6,274 bases of DNA from Rhizobacter sp. (GCA_014379885.1 JACMKW010000237.1:1-6274); one strand, 5' to 3'; positions 1 to 5,734 are shown, numbered from the stretch's first letter. Numbers and translations are program-made. Notes: generated by a model not told the origin, from the sequence alone.

Positions 1-263
1 CCGTGGCGCTGGACATGGAAAGTGCCACCATCGCCGCCAACGGGTTCCGCTTCCGAGTGCCCTACGGCACCTTGCTGTGCGTGAGCGACAAACCGCTGCA
101 CGGCGAGATCAAGCTGCCCGGCATGGCCAACCACTTCTACCGTGAGCGGGTTGACCAGCATTTGCGCATCGGCATCCGCGCGATGGAGCTGCTGCGCGAG
201 CAAGGGGTGGATCAGCTGCACAGCCGCAAGCTGAGGAGCTTTGCGGAGGTGGCGTTTCAGTAG
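1..263 (+). CDS. amn: AMP nucleosidase, C-terminal end (partial)
   Basis: This is the 3' end of a gene that begins left of the window; the reading frame is open from the first base and ends with TAG at 261-263. AMP nucleosidase cleaves AMP to adenine and ribose 5-phosphate in the cytoplasm as part of purine salvage. The visible part belongs to the nucleoside phosphorylase-like catalytic domain. It contains ALDMESATIAANG, where the Glu of the DMES motif is known in this family to bind ribose hydroxyls. It also contains VSDKPLHGEIKLPG, whose SD aspartate is the expected catalytic acid. The ending LHSRKLRSF is also typical of Amn. E. coli Amn has about 484 residues, so roughly one sixth is seen here. 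The GTG at position 3 is an internal valine codon, not a start. The next gene converges on it. Assignment is by recognition of the family sequence and is firm. Confidence 0.93.
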   Translation, partial: VALDMESATIAANGFRFRVPYGTLLCVSDKPLHGEIKLPGMANHFYRERVDQHLRIGIRAMELLREQGVDQLHSRKLRSFAEVAFQ

Positions 264-274
264 GCCACCTCCGC

Positions 275-294
275 CGGGTTGACGGTGTCACCCG
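275..294. terminator. possible bidirectional hairpin between convergent genes
   Basis: CGGG (275-278) pairs with CCCG (291-294) and TGAC (280-283) pairs with GTCA (287-290). That gives an 8-bp stem with one bulged T and a 3-base loop, in the 39-base gap between the stops of amn and the convergent small gene. Its position suits a shared terminator, but there is no T-run on either side, so this is weak. Confidence 0.3.
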
Positions 295-302
295 CCCAGG
301 GC

Positions 303-614
303 TCACGCGTTGCGGATGTTGCGGCTCGCGCGGTCGAGCATTTTCTGCAGCTCGCGGCGCTCATTGCGCGTCACGATGCCGTCGGCCTTGGCGTGGGCTT
401 CATAGCGGCGAATGGCCACTTGCTCGCGCTGCAGGCTGCGGAACTCGCGGCGGCTCAGACGGCCTTCGTGCAGTGCGCGGTCAATGCGCGCAGCTTGCTC
501 GGCCTGGCGTGCGTCGATGTTGGGCGTGTTGTCTGCCATTGGCGGCCGCGCCATGGCGCCCACTGAAGCAGCTGCGATCACGGCACCGAAAACAAGGGTC
601 TTGAGGTTCAGCAT
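303..614 (-). CDS. small exported charged helical protein, function unknown
   Basis: The protein has 103 residues. The start at 614 is chosen because AAGGA (complement of 624-628) lies 9 bases upstream; a longer frame to 647 would place that ribosome site inside the coding sequence. Residues 1-23 form a signal peptide (MLNLKTL, then a hydrophobic Ala/Val stretch ending GAMA), so the mature protein is probably periplasmic. The rest is helical and rich in Arg, Glu, Gln and Ala: DARQAEQAARIDRALHEG, then LSRREFRSLQREQ, then AHAKADGIVTRNERRELQKM. The pattern looks like two helical hairpins. The ADGIVTRNERREL stretch resembles a D-x-(loop)-E helix-turn as in TerB-like or EF-hand-like repeats, but this is only a resemblance. 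Proteins of this style are common as hypothetical proteins in Burkholderiales. No enzymatic motif is visible. The gene stands alone, with its own leader and a strong inverted repeat upstream. Confidence 0.75.
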   Translation of the reverse strand: MLNLKTLVFGAVIAAASVGAMARPPMADNTPNIDARQAEQAARIDRALHEGRLSRREFRSLQREQVAIRRYEAHAKADGIVTRNERRELQKMLDRASRNIRNA

Positions 615-630
615 GATGGGTGTTCCTTTC

Positions 631-677
631 TTTCGTTGAACGGGCATCGGTTTGCATCCCGTGCCTCTTCAACGAAA
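631..677. promoter_or_regulatory. 10-bp inverted repeat in the leader of the small exported protein gene
   Basis: TTTCGTTGAA (631-640) is perfectly repeated in inverse as TTCAACGAAA (668-677), with 27 bases between the arms. Inside, CGGG (641-644) can extend the stem by pairing with CCCG (658-661), leaving TGCCTC (662-667) as a bulge. Read on the - strand, the second arm ends 2 bases before the purine-rich ribosome site of the 614 start. It could be an RNA hairpin that affects translation or a DNA operator. The sequence alone does not decide between them. Confidence 0.5.
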
Positions 678-755
678 TGCCGCCCACTGCGGCCGACCCC
701 GGTGGCGGTAAAGAAACGTGGCGCCTGCGCCTGCGTTTGTTCACACCAGGGCCAT

Positions 756-780
756 GAAAAACCCGGCCTCAAGCGGTTGC
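756..780 (-). terminator. possible weak terminator after the outer-membrane protein gene
   Basis: On the - strand, just past the stop at 782, AACC and GGTT can form a short stem around GCTTGAGGCCG, followed by a run of five T (complement of 757-761). The T-run and position fit an intrinsic terminator, but the stem is short and poorly defined. Confidence 0.3.
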
Positions 781-781
781 C

Positions 782-2053
782 TCAGAACGTGAGCAAATCA
801 CCCCCCAGTGTCAGGCTGAGCAAGGCGGCGGTCTCGTCGTCCGACCCCGTCGTCTTGAGGCGCTTGCCGTAGCGCAGGCTGAGCCAAGAGTCTTTGGCCA
901 CCCGGTAGTCGAGGCCGAGCGCCCTTTTCATGGTGCGTTCGCCGGCAGCCGCCTGCTTGACCTTGTTGTTGCTGGCTTCGGCCAACAGCCGCCACGATTC
1001 CGTGCCCGCCGTCAAACGGCCGATCACCAGCGACGAGTTCTGCGTCACCACCGGGCCGGTCTCCAGCGACTTGAGCACGGGCTCGTTGTGTGTGCTGCGC
1101 GCGGCCACGGTGATGGCCCAAGCCGAGTAGACCTTTTCTTCAGTGACCGAACCATCGGCGGCCTTGCCAGCGCCTGAGGTTGCCCACGGCCGGCCGTAGG
1201 TGAAGCTCGCGGCGACTACGTCACCGGTACGGACTGACGTACCCCCGACGGAAGGTTGCGCATCGCCCGTGCCCAACGCAAGCGACCAACGCGGCGCAAA
1301 CCACTTGTTCTTGGCCAAGGTCTCGATCTTCTGGATACAGGTTTTGTAGGCGGCATCGACGGCGAGCTTCTCCCCTTCCGGCCCCGTTTCCGGGCCGGGC
1401 CCGATGTCACCCGGCTGCCCTGACTTGATGGCATCGAGCTTGGTGAAGTACTTATCCAGGCACGACCCGGGGATGAGTTGAGGGCCCTTGCCGTCGCCAC
1501 GGTCTTCCTTCAAACCCGCCCGAGCACGCAGGATGATGGGGTCGTCCTCGTCGGCATAAAGATAGGCACTGGTCGAGATCGCGAACGCTCGCCGCCGAAA
1601 GTTGGTGCTGCCGATGTCGCTTTTACCCTGCGCCCCGCTGATGTTCAGGCCAGCGAGGACACGCCACCCCACGTTCTGAACGTACTGAGTCATCAGGTCG
1701 ATGCGAGGCAGCGGGTTGCGCACCTTGGCCGGCGAGATGGCAAAGGCGCCGCCCTTGCTGTCTTTGCTGAAAGGGCTCAGCAGGACTGCGAAATCCTTGC
1801 TGTCTTCCACCACCACCAGCGACGAAGCGCCCACACCCGCCAGCGCGGCAGCCGAGATGTTGGCCGCACCTTGGTCAGCCAGAAATGCATTTAGCGTCTC
1901 GGCGTCTTTCCCGGTGATCTTCTTGATCAACTCAACCGGGTCTGGCTTGGCGGCCTTGGCCGGCGGTGCAACAGGGGCGGCCTGCGCGGCGGCATAACCG
2001 GTCAAACACGCGGCCAGCGCCAACGCGATGCAGCTATTTCGAACGAGTGTCAT
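782..2053 (-). CDS. probable outer-membrane or envelope protein, function unknown
   Basis: The protein has 423 residues from the ATG at 2053. I prefer this start because GAGG (complement of 2060-2063) sits 6 bases upstream. A start at 2065, four codons earlier, overlaps the upstream stop as ATGA but has no ribosome site. The N-terminus MTLVRNSCIALALAAC is a signal sequence. LAAC fits a lipoprotein signal (Cys16), while the following YAAAQA would also suit signal peptidase I. A Pro/Ala/Lys linker and a short helical segment follow (PVELIKKITGKDAETLNAFL, about residues 38-57). The rest has alternating beta-strand character with aromatic edges, for example WSLALGTG, ASFTYGRPW, YSAWAITVAAR and SWLSLRYGKRL. 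The protein ends LLSLTLGGDLLTF, a terminal Phe as in outer-membrane barrels recognised by BamA. Cys198 and Cys239 could form a disulfide. I do not recognise the family. It follows the 120-residue gene by 8 bases and is probably cotranscribed and translationally coupled with it. Confidence 0.78.
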   Translation of the reverse strand: MTLVRNSCIALALAACLTGYAAAQAAPVAPPAKAAKPDPVELIKKITGKDAETLNAFLADQGAANISAAALAGVGASSLVVVEDSKDFAVLLSPFSKDSKGGAFAISPAKVRNPLPRIDLMTQYVQNVGWRVLAGLNISGAQGKSDIGSTNFRRRAFAISTSAYLYADEDDPIILRARAGLKEDRGDGKGPQLIPGSCLDKYFTKLDAIKSGQPGDIGPGPETGPEGEKLAVDAAYKTCIQKIETLAKNKWFAPRWSLALGTGDAQPSVGGTSVRTGDVVAASFTYGRPWATSGAGKAADGSVTEEKVYSAWAITVAARSTHNEPVLKSLETGPVVTQNSSLVIGRLTAGTESWRLLAEASNNKVKQAAAGERTMKRALGLDYRVAKDSWLSLRYGKRLKTTGSDDETAALLSLTLGGDLLTF

Positions 2054-2065
2054 GGTGTGCCTCAT
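2054..2065 (-). promoter_or_regulatory. ribosome site overlapping the upstream stop (coupling junction)
   Basis: On the - strand the sequence is ATGAGGCACACC directly before the ATG at 2053. GAGG (complement of 2060-2063) overlaps the TGA stop (2062-2064) of the preceding gene. Ribosomes finishing the first gene therefore sit on the second gene's ribosome site, which points to translational coupling. It also leaves two start choices, 2065 or 2053. Confidence 0.55.
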
Positions 2066-2424
2066 ATCACGGCAAGATTTTCGCGGTGGATGACCGGCTC
2101 GACGTCCAGGCCCGACGTGGTGTTCACGTCGCCCGAACGTTCGGCGAACACGTGCCCGTTGAGGCTGGCGGCATAGTCGTAGGTGCCGCTGACAGCCTCT
2201 TCGATGATGTTCACAGCCACCACCTGGTAGACACCGGCTTCCAGCGCTTCCAGCGTTTGCACTTCGGTCTTCGACCGCGCGTTGCCCATGAACAGCAGGC
2301 GAACACGCTGCTGCTGAGGCGTGAGCGGGTCCTTGAACACCGCGATGCGCATGGTCATCTTCGCGCCGCCTTGTTTGGTCAACTTGAATTTCAAGGGCGC
2401 AGCCTGTGAGATGGTGAAAGCCAC
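2062..2424 (-). CDS. 120-residue beta-rich protein, function unknown
   Basis: The start is GTG at 2424, set by a perfect AGGAGG site (complement of 2431-2436) 6 bases upstream; the frame is open further upstream to 2667, but that part is not protein-like. The product begins VAFTISQAAPLKFKL and has no signal peptide, so as annotated it should stay in the cytoplasm. It alternates beta-type stretches: KMTMRIAVFKD (about 22-32), QRVRLLFMGNA (39-49), AGVYQVVAVNIIEE (63-76), GTYDYAASLNGHVF (80-93) and LDVEPVIHRENLAVI at the end. This suggests a small beta-sandwich, perhaps a ligand- or surface-binding fold. No catalytic motif is visible and I do not recognise the family. Its stop overlaps the junction with the downstream outer-membrane protein gene, so the two are very likely one operon and may work together. 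Confidence 0.78.
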   Translation of the reverse strand: MAFTISQAAPLKFKLTKQGGAKMTMRIAVFKDPLTPQQQRVRLLFMGNARSKTEVQTLEALEAGVYQVVAVNIIEEAVSGTYDYAASLNGHVFAERSGDVNTTSGLDVEPVIHRENLAVI

Positions 2425-2430
2425 GGTTTT

Positions 2431-2436
2431 CCTCCT
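2431..2436 (-). promoter_or_regulatory. perfect AGGAGG ribosome site that fixes a GTG start
   Basis: The complement reads AGGAGG, then AAAACC, then GTG at 2424-2422. This fully consensus site decides the start of the 120-residue gene against the longer open frame. Confidence 0.8.
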
Positions 2437-2561
2437 GTTGCGGCAGTACGGCTGCCAGCCGAAAAGCACTCGCTCATCATCTGAAAACCCCTCTCGCGTC
2501 ACATCATCAAGACTGACGATCGACAAGTCAGCCAGACGGACAACGCGTAGGACAAGTACGA

Positions 2562-2595
2562 CGCCATGTCGGCCACTGCAGCGACTGACATGGCG
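2562..2595. promoter_or_regulatory. inverted repeat, putative operator (motif pair 1)
   Basis: CGCCATGTC (2562-2570) and GACATGGCG (2587-2595) are a perfect 9-bp inverted repeat with a 16-base centre containing CTGCAG. It lies in the divergent spacer between the 120-residue gene (-) and the 71-residue gene (+), 54 bases before the latter's start. The same 9-mer occurs twice more in the exporter/regulator spacer. Dyad symmetry and location suggest a protein binding site. A transcript hairpin is possible but would have a large loop. Confidence 0.5.
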
Positions 2596-2648
2596 CGCCG
2601 TGCCGCCGAAGCTGCACCAACGGCCATTCCGGTCGATTGGAGAGCGCC

Positions 2649-2864
2649 ATGCGCAACCCTTGGACAACCAAGAACCCTTTCATGAGCGCCTGGCTCAGCA
2701 CTGCCAACCGAATCGCTGGGTCGGCACGCGGCCAGGCAACCGCCGCGGCCAAACGGCAAGTGGCGACGATGCAGTCAGACGCCGCGAAACAGGTGGTCGA
2801 CTTCTGGAGCGGCAACACCGTGGCGAGTGCGCCCGCGCGCAAAAAGAGAACGAAGAAGCGCTGA
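2649..2864 (+). CDS. 71-residue basic helical protein, function unknown
   Basis: The start at ATG 2649 has GGAG (2639-2642) 6 bases upstream; the in-frame TTG at 2637 has nothing better. The product begins MRNPWTTKNPFMSAWLSTAN, continues as a predicted amphipathic helix (RIAGSARGQATAAAKRQVAT, then DAAKQVVDFWSG) and ends in a strongly basic tail, APARKKRTKKR. There is no signal peptide and no membrane segment. The helix-plus-Lys/Arg-tail layout recalls small granule- or DNA-associated proteins, such as phasin-like proteins of PHA-producing Burkholderiales, but this is a resemblance from memory, not an assignment. It is divergent from the 120-residue gene and is followed by a short damaged reading frame. 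Confidence 0.72.
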   Translation: MRNPWTTKNPFMSAWLSTANRIAGSARGQATAAAKRQVATMQSDAAKQVVDFWSGNTVASAPARKKRTKKR

Positions 2865-2872
2865 AACGCCGC

Positions 2873-2891
2873 CTCACGGACAGTCCGTGAG
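2873..2891. repeat. 19-base near-perfect palindrome after the 71-residue gene
   Basis: CTCACGGAC (2873-2881) and GTCCGTGAG (2883-2891) are exact inverse copies around one A. As RNA this gives an 8-bp stem with a CAG loop. It begins 8 bases after the TGA at 2862-2864. There is no T-run, so it is at best a rho-independent-like hairpin or an mRNA 3' stabiliser. It also covers the GTG (2887) that would start the next, broken frame. Confidence 0.5.
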
Positions 2892-3122
2892 CGCACCGCG
2901 CGAACAGTGGCTCAAGGTGCTGGGCCTCGAACGGCTTCAACCACTGACCGACGAGCAAGCCCTGGGCATGCTGCAGTGCGAGACCCACCCAAGTCGACTT
3001 CAGTGCACCCGCAGCCGACCTGCGCCGTGCGGACGTGAACCGCGGGAGTGCTCGACATCGGCGCATTGCTGGCGGCGCCGTTGCCGTTGCAAGCCTCGTT
3101 GAGCCAGGCGCCTGCAAGCTGA
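2887..3122 (+). pseudogene. short reading frame with two apparent frameshifts, unrecognised
   Basis: Three successive frames look protein-like and join end to end. The first, from GTG 2887, reads SAPREQWLKVLGLERLQPL, then TDEQALGMLQCETH. The second, from about 2990, reads VDFSAPAADLRRADVN. The third, from about 3044, reads GVLDIGALLAAPLPL, then QASLSQAPAS, and stops with TGA at 3120-3122. Removing one C from the CCC near 2988-2990 and one G from the GGG at 3044-3046 would give one continuous protein of about 77 residues. Both sites are short homopolymers, so sequencing errors are an alternative to real decay. There is no good ribosome site before 2887, though the frame is open upstream into the 71-residue gene. 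I do not recognise the product. In GC-rich DNA, apparently coding alternate frames can arise by chance. Confidence 0.4.
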
Positions 3123-3144
3123 TTGGTCTGCCGCTCTCTGCGCA

Positions 3145-4605
3145 CTAAGCAACACTCGGTGCGGCCGACCTTCGTGAGAACGTTGCCACCGCGACGGCGA
3201 GCGCAACGACAACCAGAGCCGCCGCAACGGCAAACGTGAATCGCATGCCACTCGCCACGGACTCGGGAGGCGCGGTGGTGATGTCGCCTGCGCCCGACGC
3301 GAACGCAAACACAGCGCCCATGACAGATGCCCCGGTGACGAGGCCCAGGTTGCGCGACAGGTTGAGCAACCCGGAAATCACGCCCCGCTGGTCTGCACGA
3401 ACATCGGCCATGACCGCCGTGTTGTTGGCCGCCTGGAACAGCGCATAACCGGCAGTGATGACCACCATCGGAGCCACGTAACCGGCAATGCCCAGCGTGG
3501 CCGGCAGCATGAACAACCCGGCGCAGCCACCCGCCATGCCCGCGAGCCCCACGATGCTCATGCGTTGTGCGCCAAAGCCGTCAGCCAGGCGACCTGCTGG
3601 CACACCCACCAGCGCAGCGACCAGCGGGCCGGCCGACATGACGAGCCCGACCCACGCAGCGGCCAACCCAAGCGCCTGCGAGAGATAGAACGGCCCGACC
3701 ACGAGCGTTGCCATCATCACCGTGGAGACGAGCGCGCTCATGGCGAGGCTCGCACTCAACGCCGGGTCGCGGAACATCGCCGGGCGGATCAAGGGTGACG
3801 TGGCTCTTGTCTCAGCAAACAGGAAGAGACCCGCACCGAAGACAGACACCCCCAGCAGCGCCAAGTTGAGCAGGCCAAAACTGCCGCGCCCACCGGGTTG
3901 ATGAAGGGTCATGGCGAGCGCATAGGCCGCAAGCGTCAGCGCCAGCAACAGCGTGCCCAGGTGGTCGAAACCAGCACCTGTTTTTGCCCACTTTCGATCC
4001 ACAGGCAGGTAGCGGCGCGCGAGAAAAAACGTCAACACACCCAGCGGCATGTTGACGAAGAAGATGGCCTGCCAGCCGAGCCCGCCAATCAGAACGCCGC
4101 CAAGCGAGGGGCCTAGCGCGGTGCCAATCGCAGACATCGTTCCCAGCAGCCCCATCGCGCTGCCCGTCTTGGCCTTCGGCACCGTCTCACCCACAAAAGC
4201 CATGGTGAGCGCCATCATCACCGCCGCGCCAAGGCCTTGCACCGCGCGCGCAGCAATCAGCCACCCGAGCGAGGGCGCAACGCCGCACAACACCGAGGCC
4301 GCCGTAAACAGCGCAATGCCGGCCAGCAGCAAGCGCCGGCGCCCGGTGATGTCACCCAGCCGCCCCACGCTCACGATCAGCGTGGTGATGGCGAGCAGAT
4401 ACGCGAGAACCACCCACTGCACCTGCCGGAATGAAGCATCGAACGCCAGCGCCAAGGTCGGCAAGCCCACATTGGCGATGCTGGTGCCGAGCGAAGACAA
4501 CAGCATCGACAACGACAGGCTGGCAAGCACCCACCGCACCGAAGGCGGCCGCGCCGCACTTCCAGCAATGGCTTCAACGGGCCCGGCAAGGATGGGCTTC
4601 AACAT
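3145..4605 (-). CDS. MFS multidrug exporter, DHA2 (EmrB/QacA) family
   Basis: The protein has 486 residues; GGAG (complement of 4612-4615) lies 6 bases before the ATG. It is a proton-driven inner-membrane drug or metabolite exporter, and its length and hydrophobic pattern fit 14 membrane helices. Motifs in order: helix 1 SSLGTSIANVGLPTL (about 37-51, motif D1); the loop 2-3 motif A GRLGDITGRRR (81-91); helix 4 IAARAVQGLGAAVM (117-130, motif B with Arg120); helix 5 GTALGPSLGGVLIGG (161-175, antiporter motif C). A second motif-A-like loop, GRLADGFGAQR, is near 338-348, and GYALFQAANNTAVM (about 386-399) is typical of DHA2 members. After about 20 polar residues the helices start at once, and there is no long C-terminal tail. 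The substrate cannot be read from the sequence. The gene is divergent from a LysR-type regulator, the usual layout for a regulated efflux pump. It looks intact. Confidence 0.95.
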   Translation of the reverse strand: MLKPILAGPVEAIAGSAARPPSVRWVLASLSLSMLLSSLGTSIANVGLPTLALAFDASFRQVQWVVLAYLLAITTLIVSVGRLGDITGRRRLLLAGIALFTAASVLCGVAPSLGWLIAARAVQGLGAAVMMALTMAFVGETVPKAKTGSAMGLLGTMSAIGTALGPSLGGVLIGGLGWQAIFFVNMPLGVLTFFLARRYLPVDRKWAKTGAGFDHLGTLLLALTLAAYALAMTLHQPGGRGSFGLLNLALLGVSVFGAGLFLFAETRATSPLIRPAMFRDPALSASLAMSALVSTVMMATLVVGPFYLSQALGLAAAWVGLVMSAGPLVAALVGVPAGRLADGFGAQRMSIVGLAGMAGGCAGLFMLPATLGIAGYVAPMVVITAGYALFQAANNTAVMADVRADQRGVISGLLNLSRNLGLVTGASVMGAVFAFASGAGDITTAPPESVASGMRFTFAVAAALVVVALAVAVATFSRRSAAPSVA

Positions 4606-4666
4606 GAACGACTCCGTGTACTGGTGGCCCTCGAAGCGGGGCTGAAAGGAGCGTAGTCATTTGCCT

Positions 4667-4720
4667 GACATGGCGGAAGGCGCAGCGTTTGCACTGTATG
4701 CATGCGTTTGACGCCATGTC
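4667..4720. promoter_or_regulatory. diverging pair of the CGCCATGTC motif (motif pair 2)
   Basis: GACATGGCG (4667-4675) and CGCCATGTC (4712-4720) are the same 9-mer found at 2562-2595, here in the opposite arrangement with 36 bases between. With the flanks, the shared words are 11 bases long: CTGACATGGCG at 2585 and 4665, GACGCCATGTC at 2560 and 4710. The pair brackets the predicted exporter promoter, one copy at the -35 side and one just past the expected transcript start, as in repression by two-site binding. Confidence 0.45.
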
Positions 4721-4722
4721 AT
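4693..4722 (-). promoter_or_regulatory. predicted sigma-70-type promoter of the MFS gene
   Basis: On the - strand, ATGACA (complement of 4717-4722, five of six matches to TTGACA) is followed after 18 bases by TACAGT (complement of 4693-4698, four of six matches to TATAAT). The transcript would start near 4686, giving a leader of about 80 bases. The -35 box lies in the centre of the dyad at 4705-4731. Predicted by eye only. Confidence 0.4.
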
Positions 4723-4731
4723 GGCCAAACG
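4705..4731. promoter_or_regulatory. extended dyad in the MFS/LysR spacer, likely LysR operator
   Basis: CGTTTG (4705-4710) mirrors CAAACG (4726-4731) and GCCATG (4713-4718) mirrors CATGGC (4720-4725) around T4719; only the AC at 4711-4712 lacks a partner. Within it is a T-N11-A-like arrangement, as expected for LysR-type binding. It overlaps the predicted -35 box of the exporter and ends 16 bases before the regulator start. Binding here could control both genes, including autoregulation. Confidence 0.6.
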
Positions 4732-4747
4732 GTGCTACGGTCAACGC

Positions 4748-5659
4748 ATGGCCACACCCGATCTCAACCTGCTGGTCACCCTCGACGTGCTGCTCGCCGA
4801 AGGCAGCGTGGCGGGCGCCGCCCGCCGCTTGCGGCTGAGCCCATCGGCCATGAGCCGAGCGCTGGCACGTTTGCGTGAAACGACAGGTGACCCGCTGCTG
4901 GTGCGCGCCGGGCGCGGCCTCGTGCCCACACCCCGAGCGCTCGAACTGCGCGAACGGGTGAGCCAGCTGGTGCACGACGGTGAAGCCCTGCTGCGCCCGG
5001 CCAAGAAGCTCAAGCTCAAGCAACTGGTGCGAACCTTCACGCTGCGCACCCGAGAAGGTTTTGTTGAGAACTTCGGGCCGGAGCTCATCAACCGCGTGAG
5101 CGAGCAAGCACCTGGCGTGCGGCTGCGCTTTGTACAGAAGCCTGACAAGAGCAGCACACCACTGCGTGACGGGGCCGTCGATCTGGAAACCGGCGTGGTC
5201 GACAAGACCATGGGGCCTGAGGTGCGTGCGCAGGCCTTGTTCCGAGATCGTTTCATCGGTGTGGTGCGAATGGGGCACCCACTGAGCCAGGGCAAGGTCA
5301 CGGCAACGCGCTATGCGGGCGGCCGACACATCAGCGTCTCGCGGCGTGGGCTCGAAAAAGGGCCGATGGATGAAGCGTTGGAGTTGCTCGGGTTGGAGCG
5401 CGAGATCGTCACGATCGTCGATGGCTTCTCTGCCGCGCTGGCGTTGGCACGAGCGTCTGACCTGATCGCCACGGTTCCTGAACGACACACCGGCAACTTG
5501 CGCGCCGGGATGCACAGCTTTGCGCTTCCGGTGGGCATGCCAGAGATCACCGTGTCATTGCTGTGGCACCCGCGGCTGGATGCGGATCAGGCGCACCGGT
5601 GGTTGCGGGGGATGGTGCGGGAGGTTTGCGGGGATGAGCAAGCCCGACGAGGCGCCTAA
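4748..5659 (+). CDS. LysR-type transcriptional regulator
   Basis: The protein has 303 residues, the usual length for the family. I choose ATG 4748, giving MATPDLNLLVTLDVLL, the standard LysR N-terminus. The in-frame ATG 4721 would add nine atypical residues and place the start inside the operator dyad. No clear ribosome site is seen, so the message may have a very short leader or weak initiation. The winged helix-turn-helix spans about residues 1-60: GSVAGAARRLRLSPSAMSRA, then LARLRE, with the wing TGDPLLVRAGRGLVPT. A linker helix (ALELRERVSQLVHDGEALL) leads to the effector-binding domain (about 92-290), including RTFTLRTREGFVENFGPEL and HPLSQGKVTATRYA. The domain resembles the NodD/NahR/LinR-like branch that usually senses aromatic or small organic ligands; that subgroup call is tentative. 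It probably controls the divergent exporter. A strong hairpin follows the gene. Confidence 0.94.
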   Translation: MATPDLNLLVTLDVLLAEGSVAGAARRLRLSPSAMSRALARLRETTGDPLLVRAGRGLVPTPRALELRERVSQLVHDGEALLRPAKKLKLKQLVRTFTLRTREGFVENFGPELINRVSEQAPGVRLRFVQKPDKSSTPLRDGAVDLETGVVDKTMGPEVRAQALFRDRFIGVVRMGHPLSQGKVTATRYAGGRHISVSRRGLEKGPMDEALELLGLEREIVTIVDGFSAALALARASDLIATVPERHTGNLRAGMHSFALPVGMPEITVSLLWHPRLDADQAHRWLRGMVREVCGDEQARRGA

Positions 5660-5704
5660 CAACAGCGCGGTCGGGCAGCCGCAAAAGAGCTCTAACCGAT
5701 AAAG

Positions 5705-5732
5705 CAACGGGGCCCCGACGAGGGCCCCGTTG
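5705..5732 (+). terminator. strong hairpin terminator after the LysR gene
   Basis: CAACGGGGCCC (5705-5715) pairs perfectly over 11 bp with GGGCCCCGTTG (5722-5732) around the loop CGACGA. It is 45 bases after the LysR stop, preceded by AAAG. The T-run that usually follows is missing (TGACGC comes next), as is often so in high-GC genomes. It could also act on transcripts coming from the right. Confidence 0.72.
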
Positions 5733-5734
5733 TG

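Noticed and set aside
547..556. CGCCATGGCG resembling the shared 9-mer
   Set aside because: It lies inside the signal-peptide codons of the small exported protein and does not match the full CGCCATGTC word.
2499..2595. Possible 30-residue - strand peptide from an ATG in motif pair 1 (MSVAAVADMASYL...)
   Set aside because: Hydrophobic and with acceptable codons, but no ribosome site precedes it and it is very short. It is more likely a chance frame in the spacer.
2425..2667. Upstream extension of the 120-residue gene to an ATG-less start at 2667
   Set aside because: The frame is open but the added 81 residues are not protein-like, and a perfect AGGAGG site sits 6 bases before the GTG at 2424.
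4574..5515. Long - strand open frame of 313 residues opposite the LysR gene
   Set aside because: It is antisense to a clearly recognised LysR gene, is rich in His, Arg and Gln, and has no motif. It is a typical shadow frame of GC-rich coding DNA.
5655..5705. Integron attC-like start (CCTAAC after the LysR gene)
   Set aside because: No matching GTTAGG-type partner was found within the expected distance, and the strong hairpin nearby is a better explained terminator.
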